Shown: positions 25,930-34,668, counted from the first letter of the stretch. The stretch: 48,393 nucleotides of DNA from Cyclobacteriaceae bacterium (GCA_025350305.1 JANXYC010000066.1:1-48393); one strand, 5' to 3'. Notes: a model not told the origin generated them from the sequence alone. Program-made: numbers and translations.

Positions 25930-26018
25930 GCCAAAACAGGGGTTTTAACAGAACTTGTACCTGCCGAAAGGCGAAACAGGTTGAGGTTTTTAATCAAAAT
26001 CAATTAAATTTAAAAAAA
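25921..26018 (+). promoter_or_regulatory. duplicated leader region of precursor B, with conserved hairpin
   Basis: The second copy of the leader region, exactly 337 bases downstream of the first. The stem is ACCTG (25959-25963) with CAGGT (25977-25981), with an inner GCC-GAAA-GGC hairpin, a stable tetraloop form. Changes relative to copy A keep the pairing, which argues for a functional RNA element, though two copies are weak evidence. Confidence 0.45.
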
Positions 26019-26228
26019 ATGAAAACAGAAAAAATGAGCTTTAAGAATATCAAGGATGTTCTTAGCAGAGACGAAATGAAAAGCATTATGGCAGGAAGTG
26101 GTGGTGGTGGCGCAACATGTAGCGGCTGTGTTGCTGGTGGAATTTCATATACATGTGGCACGGATACAGTAGGAGGTAGAACAATTTGTTCTTGTCCCGC
26201 AGCTAATTCAACCACTAACAATTGTTGA
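26019..26228 (+). CDS. cysteine-rich precursor peptide B (double-glycine-type leader)
   Basis: A 69-residue peptide starting at the ATG at 26019; an upstream in-frame start at 25923 lies in duplicated leader DNA and is rejected. Leader residues 1-26 differ from precursor A at only two places. The 43-residue core begins with a Ser-Gly-rich stretch and has Cys at core positions 8, 11, 20, 32, 34 and 43. The first three share the Cys-x2-Cys-x8-Cys spacing of core A, and both cores end in Cys. Several Ser and Thr could accept sugars. It belongs to the same maturation and export pathway. The final activity is unknown. Confidence 0.88.
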   Translation: MKTEKMSFKNIKDVLSRDEMKSIMAGSGGGGATCSGCVAGGISYTCGTDTVGGRTICSCPAANSTTNNC

Positions 26229-26368
26229 AGGTATAAGTGCAAACTTTATAATTTCACACTATACATACGTTACTTAGTATTCATCTAACGGGGCTTAAAA
26301 GTATACCCTGTATGCTTTATAGTGTATCATGGCCACCACTACTTGGGCGTGTTAGATTTTTGCTAGCG

Positions 26369-26427
26369 GGTAGTACTCTTTTGTGATTGTTAATTTCCAG
26401 ACATCTATTTGGAGTACTACCTTTTTT
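26369..26427 (+). terminator. intrinsic terminator after the precursor pair
   Basis: GGTAGTACTC (26369-26378) pairs perfectly with GAGTACTACC (26412-26421), followed at once by six T. The loop is 33 bases. It would separate abundant precursor transcripts from the downstream maturation genes, letting the peptides be made in excess. Confidence 0.75.
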
Positions 26428-26477
26428 ATGAAAAACGTCGTTGAATATGGTAATTTGTTGAGCTTTTTGAACCATCT

Positions 26478-27920
26478 ATGAATAAATATCTTAAGGTCAT
26501 CATTCAGTCTCTCGCATTATCAATTTTGCTTAGCTGCTCGAAAAATGGAGGTGATAATATAGTTAATGTATCCGTACAAGGTCAAACTGATGAGGCATTG
26601 GGAATTAAAATCAGTAAGATAGACATGCTTAATTCGGAGTCAATCTCCATTGCCGAAGCAGGGTTAGATTCTTTAGGTAAATGTTCCTTAAAATTTACTA
26701 TTTCCAAACCCACATTGGCAACCCTTGAAATAGGACATACGATTAACGTGATTTACCTTGAACCTGGCCAGGATTTAAATGTTTCTTTTTCAAAGGACTC
26801 TGATATCACAACTTATTCAGGTAAAGGTTCAGAAGCCAATAATTATTTATCTCAAGTATCTTTAATACGGACAAAAATTGAAGAAAACAGCGGTAGAAAT
26901 ATATATGGATTAAATCAGAAAGAATTTCTCAATCGACTTGATACATTGGAAAAATCACTGAATAAATTTCACCAAGATTTTATTGATAGCGTTCACCTAC
27001 CACTTAATGTAAGTAATTTACTGGAAAAGGGTAATATGATGATATTATTGGTAGTTAAGCAGGCTTATGGCTGGAACTATGGCTCAAGGCATAATCATAA
27101 AATTCCGGAAGAACTAGACGTGGCTAATAAAATTCCAATTGATTCAATGCTGCTTGATGTTGGCATGCGTGAATATGCTTCGGCATTACACATGAATATG
27201 TATCTTAAATTTTATATTCCTCTTCAAACAAAAAAAATATCTGAGGAAAACGAAATCGATGGGATGAGAATCCCGCTAATGGTAGAGAAGAAAATTTACG
27301 ATAGTAAATATCCATCATTTATGGAGGAATTTCTGCTAGCAAAAAATGTAGACATGTTATTAACTTCTTTAGGTATTACACCAACAATAGATACGGTTTA
27401 CAAAAATTTCAGAAATAAATACTCTACTTCTTCTTACTTATCTCCATTAAGAAACCGGTATGATACATGGCTAGCCATTTCACCAGGCAAGACAGCGCCA
27501 GATGTTAAAGGTTTGACAATGAATGGTGCATGGCTTTCACTTAACGACCTTAAAGGGAAGATTGTTTATATTGATGTGTGGGCAACTTGGTGTGGACCTT
27601 GCAGAGATGAGCTTCCATATGCTAAGAAACTTCAAAAAAAATTTGAGAACAACAATAGAATCGTCTTTTTGTATGTGTCAGTGGATAGGGATCAAGAAGT
27701 TTGGAAGAAAATGCTTCAGCAAGATCCTGATTTTAAAGGGACCCATATTATAGAAGTAGTGGGAAAGGGCATACCGATTCGGAATTCATATCACATTGCA
27801 GGAATACCAAGATACATTTTGGTTAATGAAAATGGATTAATTGTCAATGTGGATGCCCCACGACCATCCTCTAAGGAAATTGAAACGGAAATAGATAAGC
27901 TCTTGGCCCCTAAAAATTAG
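26478..27920 (+). CDS. TlpA/ResA-like thioredoxin-domain lipoprotein
   Basis: A 480-residue lipoprotein precursor with lipobox LLSC (Cys20). Residues 25-125 form a beta-rich domain like those preceding TlpA domains in Bacteroidota, 130-330 are helical, and 335-475 are a thioredoxin fold with WCGPC (Cys372/Cys375). The cis-Pro loop reads AGIPRYILV. TlpA-type proteins act in the periplasm, usually reducing or exchanging disulfides. Beside a VKOR-type oxidase and cysteine-rich peptides, it may correct wrongly paired disulfides. It follows the precursor terminator by about 50 bases. The DNA is visibly AT-richer than the flanking housekeeping genes. Confidence 0.88.
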   Translation: MNKYLKVIIQSLALSILLSCSKNGGDNIVNVSVQGQTDEALGIKISKIDMLNSESISIAEAGLDSLGKCSLKFTISKPTLATLEIGHTINVIYLEPGQDLNVSFSKDSDITTYSGKGSEANNYLSQVSLIRTKIEENSGRNIYGLNQKEFLNRLDTLEKSLNKFHQDFIDSVHLPLNVSNLLEKGNMMILLVVKQAYGWNYGSRHNHKIPEELDVANKIPIDSMLLDVGMREYASALHMNMYLKFYIPLQTKKISEENEIDGMRIPLMVEKKIYDSKYPSFMEEFLLAKNVDMLLTSLGITPTIDTVYKNFRNKYSTSSYLSPLRNRYDTWLAISPGKTAPDVKGLTMNGAWLSLNDLKGKIVYIDVWATWCGPCRDELPYAKKLQKKFENNNRIVFLYVSVDRDQEVWKKMLQQDPDFKGTHIIEVVGKGIPIRNSYHIAGIPRYILVNENGLIVNVDAPRPSSKEIETEIDKLLAPKN

Positions 27921-27988
27921 GTATAAATTTAAAACTTTTATAATTGATCTTCCTAATCAGACGTCCGTTGATCTCTTTCCTTTCATAA

Positions 27989-29635
27989 GTGAGAATAGTC
28001 CAGTCTTTTTGGAGTTGTAATCAAACCAATCTTTTGGAATTTAAAGCAGGCTGGATCAGGCCGGAATTCAATCTGATGAGCTTGGCCTTAAGTTGTCTTC
28101 AGGTAAAGAAATTCTATCCCCAGGTTACATTGTATTCTGATGATGTGGCTGCGAAAATGCTGATTGATACATTGAAGCTTCCCTACGACAATCTTATTTG
28201 TGAATTAGATGTTCTAAACAAATACCATCCGCAACTTTGGGCTTTACCAAAAATATACACGTATGGTAAGCAGGAGACTCCTTTTTTGCACGTCGATGGA
28301 GACGTTTTCATCTGGAAGGAATTTGACGAAATACTGCTTCAAGGTCAACTCATTGCTCAAAATGAAGAAGCCGCCACAGATTATTACGAAGCAATCATTC
28401 AATCTTTGGAAAAGGAGCTATCCTATTTTCCCCCCGAAATAATTTCAGAAAGGGCATCAAAGGAATCACTACATGCATTTAATGCAGGCATTATGGGCGG
28501 TCGTGATGTGGATTTTTTTAAAACCTTCTCAGAAAAGGCTTTTCAGTTTATTGAACGAAATAAAAATGACTTTTCTAGAATAAATGTTTCATCGTTTAAT
28601 ATTTTCTTTGAGCAATACTTGTTTTATTGCTTAGCGAAGAATGCGGGTAAACAAGTAAGCGTTTTAATCAACGAAGTGATTTTTGATAACAGGTACAAAG
28701 ACCTGGGGAATTTTATAGATGTGCCGCATATTAAAAAATATCTGCACTTAATCGGCAATTATAAAAGAAACAGACAGACTTGTGAACAACTAGCCAACAG
28801 GCTCAGACAGGATTACCCCGAACATTATTACCGCATTATCGCACTTTTCAAAAGCAACAAAGTTCCTTTGCTTAGGGACTATTATTGGTTTGAAGCTGAT
28901 TTCTCTGAGCAAAACCTTTTGGATAAGCATAATCTCTTACAGGAAACTTTCTTCAACAAGAAGCTTGCGTTGAACGATGAAACAGCAATAAGTAACCCCG
29001 TTTTAAATGAATCTGTTTATTTTAGAGGTTTGCTTCTTAAGCCCCTTATCGACTCTGCCAGGACAAATGAACTGATCGGGAATTTTCCGAAAAATGCAGA
29101 CTTGTTTTTGGAGGATATAAATCAATTTGAGAATGCTCTATTGGGAATTGTTAAAATGAAATTTTCCGTAATATCCAAGAACTATTTGCTTGCCAGAGAT
29201 ACTGGTCGCGCAAAATTCTCGGAATATATTTTTGGCAACCCTCAAACGACGTATGAAAGATCCATTGTTGCGGACAGATTAACTGAAAGAATCAAAAGTC
29301 AGTTTGATTGGACGCCATTAGATGAGCTTGATGGTTCGTTGCAAATAACTATTGACAAACTGGGAGACCAAGAGCCTTCAATAGTTTATACCCTGGTGAC
29401 CCCTGAGTGCGATCAGATAGGCTACTCCCTGGATAGTATTGATGAATTAGATTGTCTTCTATTGGAAACACTCTGCGAGCCTAAGACTATCAGAGAATTA
29501 TTTAAACAAATAGAGTATGCATTTGATCCTGAAGATTTAGCAAACTCAAAGTCCGAGTTTGAGAAATTAATCTTTGGCAGAATAAAAAAAGGTTTTCAGA
29601 ATAAGAGTATTGAGGCCGTCATGGATACATATTAG
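27989..29635 (+). CDS. DUF6734-like protein with GT-A glycosyltransferase features and winged-helix-like tail
   Basis: A 548-residue cytoplasmic protein with a GTG start. Residues 1-260 resemble the GT-A fold. A strand ends in PFLHVDGDVFIW, whose Asp103-Gly-Asp105 fits the metal-binding DxD motif, and HAFNAGIMGG (residues 162-171) resembles the FNAG acceptor-side motif of GT8-like enzymes. The last ~70 residues (LDSIDELDCLLLETL, then TIRELFKQIEYAF) look like a winged-helix or PqqD-like leader-binding domain. This suggests a peptide-modifying glycosyltransferase. It lies 3 bases before the C39 exporter. The family number is from memory and the activity is inferred. Confidence 0.68.
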   Translation: MRIVQSFWSCNQTNLLEFKAGWIRPEFNLMSLALSCLQVKKFYPQVTLYSDDVAAKMLIDTLKLPYDNLICELDVLNKYHPQLWALPKIYTYGKQETPFLHVDGDVFIWKEFDEILLQGQLIAQNEEAATDYYEAIIQSLEKELSYFPPEIISERASKESLHAFNAGIMGGRDVDFFKTFSEKAFQFIERNKNDFSRINVSSFNIFFEQYLFYCLAKNAGKQVSVLINEVIFDNRYKDLGNFIDVPHIKKYLHLIGNYKRNRQTCEQLANRLRQDYPEHYYRIIALFKSNKVPLLRDYYWFEADFSEQNLLDKHNLLQETFFNKKLALNDETAISNPVLNESVYFRGLLLKPLIDSARTNELIGNFPKNADLFLEDINQFENALLGIVKMKFSVISKNYLLARDTGRAKFSEYIFGNPQTTYERSIVADRLTERIKSQFDWTPLDELDGSLQITIDKLGDQEPSIVYTLVTPECDQIGYSLDSIDELDCLLLETLCEPKTIRELFKQIEYAFDPEDLANSKSEFEKLIFGRIKKGFQNKSIEAVMDTY

Positions 29636-29638
29636 AAC

Positions 29639-31831
29639 ATGAGTAAATTTCAATTTTACGGGCAAGCAGATGCAATGGATTGCGGCCCAGCCTGCTTACG
29701 AATGATATTTAAGTATTATGGAAAGCAAATAAGTTTAGATAGCCTTAGAAGGGAATCTCAGACTAGCAAAAGCGGTGTTTCACTACTGGGTTTGTCCGAA
29801 GCTGCCGAGAAATATGGTTTTCCTACCATCAGTGCTAAAGTTACTTTTGAGCAATTGCTATCCGATGCCCCGCTTCCTTGTATCCTGCATTGGGACCAGT
29901 ACCATTTTGTAGTACTTACGCCCGCTGCAAATAAAAAGAGATTGACTATTGCAGACCCCGCAAAAGACTTGATCACTTATACCAAAGCAGAATTTTTAAA
30001 GTATTGGGTCTCTATCAATGCAAATGGTGAAAGCAAGGGCATCGTCCTGCTTTTAACACCGCGCGGGGCGTTTTATCAGCAAGAAGATGAGAATGATAAA
30101 GGGATTAGCTGGGGCTTGCTGAGTAGGTATGCATTCAATTATAAAGCACAGATAGTTCAATTATTTATTGGCTTGCTGGTGGGCAGTTTACTTCAATTGA
30201 TTTTTCCCTACCTGGCCCAAAGTATTGTTGATACGGGTATCAGCACTCAAAACCTGCCCTTTATCCAAATCATACTCCTTGCCCAATTTGCTCTTTTTTT
30301 CGGTCAGACTATTGTAGAATTTATTCGCGGCCGGATTTTACTATTTGTAAGTATACATATCAACCTCTCTATCTTATCCGATTTCTGGATCAAGCTAATG
30401 AGGTTGCCTTTAAATTTCTTCGACACCAAACAAACCGGTGATATCCTACAACGGATCCAAGATCACCATCGGATAGAAAACTTCATTACAGGCACAGCAT
30501 TGCAAACGTTGTTTTCAATTTTCAATTTACTGGTGTTTTCCGTTGTGCTGTTAACCTACAATACAACGGTGTTTGCCATTTTCTTTTTCGGGAGTTCTCT
30601 TTATTTACTTTGGATTAGGGTATTTTTAAAATATCGGAGAAAGCTTGATTTCAAGCGTTTTGCCGTGGCCTCAAAAGAGAGTTCGGCCACCATGCAATTG
30701 ATCCATGGGATGCATGAAATTAAGCTGAACAACGCTGAGCATTTAAAACGTTGGGAGTGGGAAAGCCTGCAGGCATCGCTTTTCAAATTAAATTTTAAAT
30801 CTCTTTCTGTGAGTCAATATCAACAAGGAGGTGCATTTTTTATCAATCAAGGCAAAAATATTTTCATCACGTATTTGGTTGCGAAATCAGTTTTGGAAGG
30901 GCAATTGACGTTAGGCGCAATGTTGGCCATTCAATATATTATTGGTCAGTTAAATAGTCCGGTGGAACACCTTATTTCTTTTAGCCAACAAGCCCAAGAC
31001 GCAAAAATATCTTTGGAAAGGTTAAACGAAATTCACTTGTTGGAAGAAGAGGAACCCAAAGATCGCACGTTTTCCAATGTAATTTCCGATAACCATAGTA
31101 TCCGATTAGAGAATCTGATTTTCGCCTATCCTGGTGCCGGCAACTTACCTATCCTATCTAACATAAGCACAGAATTTCCAGGCGGAAAAGTAACAGCCAT
31201 TGTGGGCATGAGCGGAAGCGGGAAAACGACCATTCTAAAACTTATTCAAAGATTTTATGAAAGCTATGGTGGGGAAATAAAAATTGGGGAAAGTAATTTA
31301 AAGTACCTAAGCCCTTATTATTGGCGGAGCATATCCGGCAGCGTGATGCAGGACGGTTATATCTTTAGCGATTCCATTGAGAAAAATATTGCTGTGGGTG
31401 ATGAAAGCATTGACTATCCAAAACTGATACAAGCATGCAAAGTAGCTAGCATATTAAGTTTTATAGAATTTATACCATTAGGCTTTAATACAAAAATTGG
31501 AGCCGAGGGCAATGGGATAAGCACGGGGCAAAAGCAACGGATATTAATCGCGCGCGCGGTTTATAAGAACCCCAAATTTATTCTGTTTGATGAAGCCACC
31601 AACGCATTGGATGCTAACAATGAAAAGACCATAATGGAAAATCTGCAAGAATTTTTCAAAGAAAGAACAGTAATCATAGTAGCCCATCGGCTAAGCACTG
31701 TAAAAAATGCGGATAAAATTGTTGTGCTTGAGAACGGTAAAATAATTGAAGAAGGCCATCATAAAGAACTCACTCAGAGAAAGGGAAAGTATTATGAGTT
31801 GGTGAAAAACCAATTGGAACTCGGAACCTAA
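29639..31831 (+). CDS. C39-peptidase-containing ABC exporter
   Basis: A 730-residue inner-membrane protein. The N-terminal C39 peptidase domain (1-140) has the catalytic Cys15 (MDCGPACL), His89 (YHFVVL) and Asp106 (ADPAKD). A membrane domain of about six helices spans 160-440. The ATPase domain has Walker A GMSGSGKT (523-530), a signature in the divergent form ISTGQKQR, Walker B FILFDEATNALD, and VAHRLSTV. Transporters of this type cut double-glycine leaders while exporting the core. The two precursors at 25.7-26.2 kb have matching leaders. It is 3 bases after the glycosyltransferase-like gene and 6 before the adaptor. Confidence 0.96.
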   Translation: MSKFQFYGQADAMDCGPACLRMIFKYYGKQISLDSLRRESQTSKSGVSLLGLSEAAEKYGFPTISAKVTFEQLLSDAPLPCILHWDQYHFVVLTPAANKKRLTIADPAKDLITYTKAEFLKYWVSINANGESKGIVLLLTPRGAFYQQEDENDKGISWGLLSRYAFNYKAQIVQLFIGLLVGSLLQLIFPYLAQSIVDTGISTQNLPFIQIILLAQFALFFGQTIVEFIRGRILLFVSIHINLSILSDFWIKLMRLPLNFFDTKQTGDILQRIQDHHRIENFITGTALQTLFSIFNLLVFSVVLLTYNTTVFAIFFFGSSLYLLWIRVFLKYRRKLDFKRFAVASKESSATMQLIHGMHEIKLNNAEHLKRWEWESLQASLFKLNFKSLSVSQYQQGGAFFINQGKNIFITYLVAKSVLEGQLTLGAMLAIQYIIGQLNSPVEHLISFSQQAQDAKISLERLNEIHLLEEEEPKDRTFSNVISDNHSIRLENLIFAYPGAGNLPILSNISTEFPGGKVTAIVGMSGSGKTTILKLIQRFYESYGGEIKIGESNLKYLSPYYWRSISGSVMQDGYIFSDSIEKNIAVGDESIDYPKLIQACKVASILSFIEFIPLGFNTKIGAEGNGISTGQKQRILIARAVYKNPKFILFDEATNALDANNEKTIMENLQEFFKERTVIIVAHRLSTVKNADKIVVLENGKIIEEGHHKELTQRKGKYYELVKNQLELGT

Positions 31832-31837
31832 AACACA

Positions 31838-33166
31838 ATGTCAACAAAGATTTCAAATAACGGTACAACGACTGATATGCCTGAACAAATGAGGGACGTT
31901 ACTTCTCTGCGTTCAGGGATGATGCAAGAAATTGTGTCCAATAGACCTGGGTTTCTGATTCGTTGGGGGAATTTGTTTTTCTTATTGGTGGTAATCCTGA
32001 TTGGCATCGCTTGCTGGTTCATCAAGTACCCTGACACGGTGCAAGCCTCTGCAAAACTGACTTCAATAAATGCCCCCAAACCTGTTATAAGTTTAATTGG
32101 CGGCAAACTAATAAAACTTTGCATTGCCGAAAATGAATTTGCAAATAAAGGACAGATTTTGGGCTATATCGAATCAACGGCCAATCATGGAGAAGTTTTA
32201 ATGCTCGCATCAAATCTTGACACAATTCAAATACTGCTCAATCACGAAAAAGCAGATCAAATTAAAGAGTATTTCTCTGGTGCGACAACCCAGTTAGGCG
32301 AATTGCAAACAGCGTATCAGACATTTTCACAAACCTTTCATTCTTTTGAGAATTATTTAACAGACGGGTTTTATCTAAAAAAAAGCGCAATGTTATTGAA
32401 CGATAAAAGTAACTTAATAAAGCTGTACAAGAATTTAAATGAGCAAAGGAAATTACAAGAACAAGATCTTGCACTTATTCAAAAGACATTTGAAGCAAAC
32501 GAGGCACTCAAAAATAATAAAGTTATTTCCGATTTTGACTATCGCATCGAACTGAGTAAGCTCATAAACAAAAAATTGACATTGCCACAAATCAGGTCAG
32601 CCATTATAAGCAACGAAAGCCAACAGACCGAAAAGGAAAAGGAGATAATCGAGTTGGAAAATACCATTAACCAACAAAAGTCTATTTTTCAGCAATCAAT
32701 TAACACTTTTAAAAGCCAGATTGATGAGTGGAGAAAAAAGTATACTCTCATAGCGCCAATTAGTGGGAAAGTAGCGTTTGCATCATTCGTGCAAGAAAAC
32801 CAGCAACTACAAGCAAATCAAACAATTTGCTTTATCAATCCTGAAAATAGCCAATACTTTGCAGAAATTGTAATCCCTCAAGGTAACTTTGGTAAAGTAG
32901 CTGTTGGCCAACGAGTGTTGTTGAAATTTCAATCCTATCCTTTTCAAGAGTATGGCTCCGTCATTGGTAAAATTGAATTTATCAGTCATATTCCAAGCGA
33001 GAATGGTTACTTAGCAAAAGTTGTTTTTACAAATGGGCTTATGACAACGTATAATAAAAAAATCCAGTACCGTGATGGTTTATTGGCAAATGCAGAAATT
33101 GTTACTAAGGATATGAGATTACTAGAGCGGTTTTACTATAATATTGTGCGGCAAATAAAAAATTAG
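31838..33166 (+). CDS. HlyD-family adaptor of the peptide exporter
   Basis: A 442-residue protein with a cytoplasmic N-terminus, one membrane helix (about 44-63) and a lipoyl/beta half (KPVISLIGGKLIKLCIAENEFA). A coiled-coil hairpin runs from about 130 to 300, the second lipoyl half is TLIAPISGKVAFASFVQENQ, and a C-terminal beta-barrel follows. Such adaptors join C39 ABC exporters to an outer-membrane TolC channel. No TolC gene is in this operon; the one ending at 23140 belongs to another operon but could be shared. It starts 6 bases after the exporter stop. Confidence 0.92.
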   Translation: MSTKISNNGTTTDMPEQMRDVTSLRSGMMQEIVSNRPGFLIRWGNLFFLLVVILIGIACWFIKYPDTVQASAKLTSINAPKPVISLIGGKLIKLCIAENEFANKGQILGYIESTANHGEVLMLASNLDTIQILLNHEKADQIKEYFSGATTQLGELQTAYQTFSQTFHSFENYLTDGFYLKKSAMLLNDKSNLIKLYKNLNEQRKLQEQDLALIQKTFEANEALKNNKVISDFDYRIELSKLINKKLTLPQIRSAIISNESQQTEKEKEIIELENTINQQKSIFQQSINTFKSQIDEWRKKYTLIAPISGKVAFASFVQENQQLQANQTICFINPENSQYFAEIVIPQGNFGKVAVGQRVLLKFQSYPFQEYGSVIGKIEFISHIPSENGYLAKVVFTNGLMTTYNKKIQYRDGLLANAEIVTKDMRLLERFYYNIVRQIKN

Positions 33167-33291
33167 TTTTCATCTTTAACTATATTGATGATGAGTTGCA
33201 AAATGGACTCCCGATTAAGTGAAGATGACAGTGAAGGGAGATTGAGTAGAATGCATTGGCCAATCCCAGGTTGAAATTTGATTTGATCAAG

Positions 33292-33315
33292 ATATTGAGT
33301 AATTTTACTCAATAT
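33292..33315. promoter_or_regulatory. perfect 11-bp inverted repeat before the DUF4143 gene
   Basis: ATATTGAGTAA (33292-33302) and TTACTCAATAT (33305-33315) flank two bases, and another GAGTAA follows at 33319. It lies 16 bases before the start codon, where a bound protein would block transcription, so it is an operator candidate. Confidence 0.5.
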
Positions 33316-33331
33316 TCTGAGTAAATTGTAA

Positions 33332-34519
33332 ATGGCCTATCAACGCCCTCAATTACAGCAGGTTATAACCAGATTAAAAGAGCCTAGAAGGTTTATCCAG
33401 GTGCTCTATGGCCCGCGGCAGGTTGGGAAAACGACCCTGATCACGCAGGCTTTAGGAAACCTGGAAATACCCAACCATTTTGCCTCTGCTGATCTGGTGA
33501 CCAACGGCCAGGTATGGATTGAACAACAATGGGAAGTGGCCCGTACTCTTGCTGCTCAATCCAAGGCAAAGGAATTTATTCTGGTGATCGATGAGGTCCA
33601 GAAAATTGAAAACTGGAGCGAAGCAGTAAAGCGCTTATGGGATAGAGACTCCCTTTCAAAAGGACCGATCAAAGTGGTGCTGCTGGGCTCCTCCCGGCTG
33701 CTGTTACAACAAGGACTTACCGAATCGCTGGCAGGACGGTTTGAGACCATCTACCTGGGACATTGGTCGTTTTCCGAAATGCGGGATGCATTCGGTTTTA
33801 CACCGGAGCAATTTGTTTGGTTTGGCGGATATCCGGGCGCTGCCTCCCTGATCCACGAGGAGGAACGATGGAAGCGTTATGTAGTGGATTCCCTGATTGA
33901 GACCAGTATCACTCGTGACATCCTGCTGTTAACACGGGTAGATAAACCTGCCTTGATGCGCAGGCTTTTTGAATTGGGCTGTGCCGCTTCGGGACAGATT
34001 CTGTCATTCACCAAAATCATGGGACAACTGCAGGACGTTGGCAACACTGTCACGCTCGCGCATTACCTTGAATTATTGGAAACTGCAGGTTTACTGGCAG
34101 GCCTGGAGAAATTTTCAGGAAAGCAACACCGCCAGCGAGCCAGCAGCCCGAAGTTTCAGGTGTATAACATGGCGTTGCTAAGTGCACAACAAGCGGCCAC
34201 CTTTGAAGAAACGAAAAGTGACCCTGCGCTGTGGGGCCGGTGGGTAGAGAGCGCCATCGGTACGCACCTGGTGAATGAATCGCTGGCGCATTGTTTTAAC
34301 CTGTATTATTGGCGCGAGCGCAGCGATGAAGTTGATTTTGTAATGGAAAAAGGAGGGAAGGTGATTGCCCTGGAGGTGAAGACCAACCCCGCCAGGCAAA
34401 CAAAAGGAATGGCCGCGTTTACAAAACAATGGCGGCCTCATAAAATCCTGATGATTGGAAAAGAGGGTTTGTCATGGCAAGACTTTTTAACTACCCGTGT
34501 CAATGATCTTTTCCAATGA
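33332..34519 (+). CDS. AAA ATPase with DUF4143 domain
   Basis: A 395-residue cytoplasmic protein. Walker A GPRQVGKT (27-34) and Walker B ILVIDEVQK (about 83-91) belong to the AAA_14 domain, followed by the DUF4143 region (about 170-370). That ends in a nuclease-like strand pair (EVDFVMEKGGKVIALEVKT) resembling the PD-(D/E)XK fold. Such proteins are common, often singletons near mobile or toxin genes, and their function is unsettled. Base composition is like the core genome rather than the AT-rich peptide island. A palindrome sits just upstream. Confidence 0.9.
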   Translation: MAYQRPQLQQVITRLKEPRRFIQVLYGPRQVGKTTLITQALGNLEIPNHFASADLVTNGQVWIEQQWEVARTLAAQSKAKEFILVIDEVQKIENWSEAVKRLWDRDSLSKGPIKVVLLGSSRLLLQQGLTESLAGRFETIYLGHWSFSEMRDAFGFTPEQFVWFGGYPGAASLIHEEERWKRYVVDSLIETSITRDILLLTRVDKPALMRRLFELGCAASGQILSFTKIMGQLQDVGNTVTLAHYLELLETAGLLAGLEKFSGKQHRQRASSPKFQVYNMALLSAQQAATFEETKSDPALWGRWVESAIGTHLVNESLAHCFNLYYWRERSDEVDFVMEKGGKVIALEVKTNPARQTKGMAAFTKQWRPHKILMIGKEGLSWQDFLTTRVNDLFQ

Positions 34520-34668
34520 GCATTATTAAGTGCCTCGCAAGATTTTCTAAATATCAGGAGGTAATTAATTTTTCTCCACTTTCTTTTTTGGGTACCCAAA
34601 AACATTCGAATAAATTATTGACACCACTGCCAATGGAAGAAAGGGCAAACTGAATTTCCCGCTCATTT

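Noticed and set aside
25923-26018. 32-residue extension of precursor B
   Set aside because: It is translated from the duplicated untranslated region, and the matching stretch before precursor A does not continue an equivalent frame with the same start.
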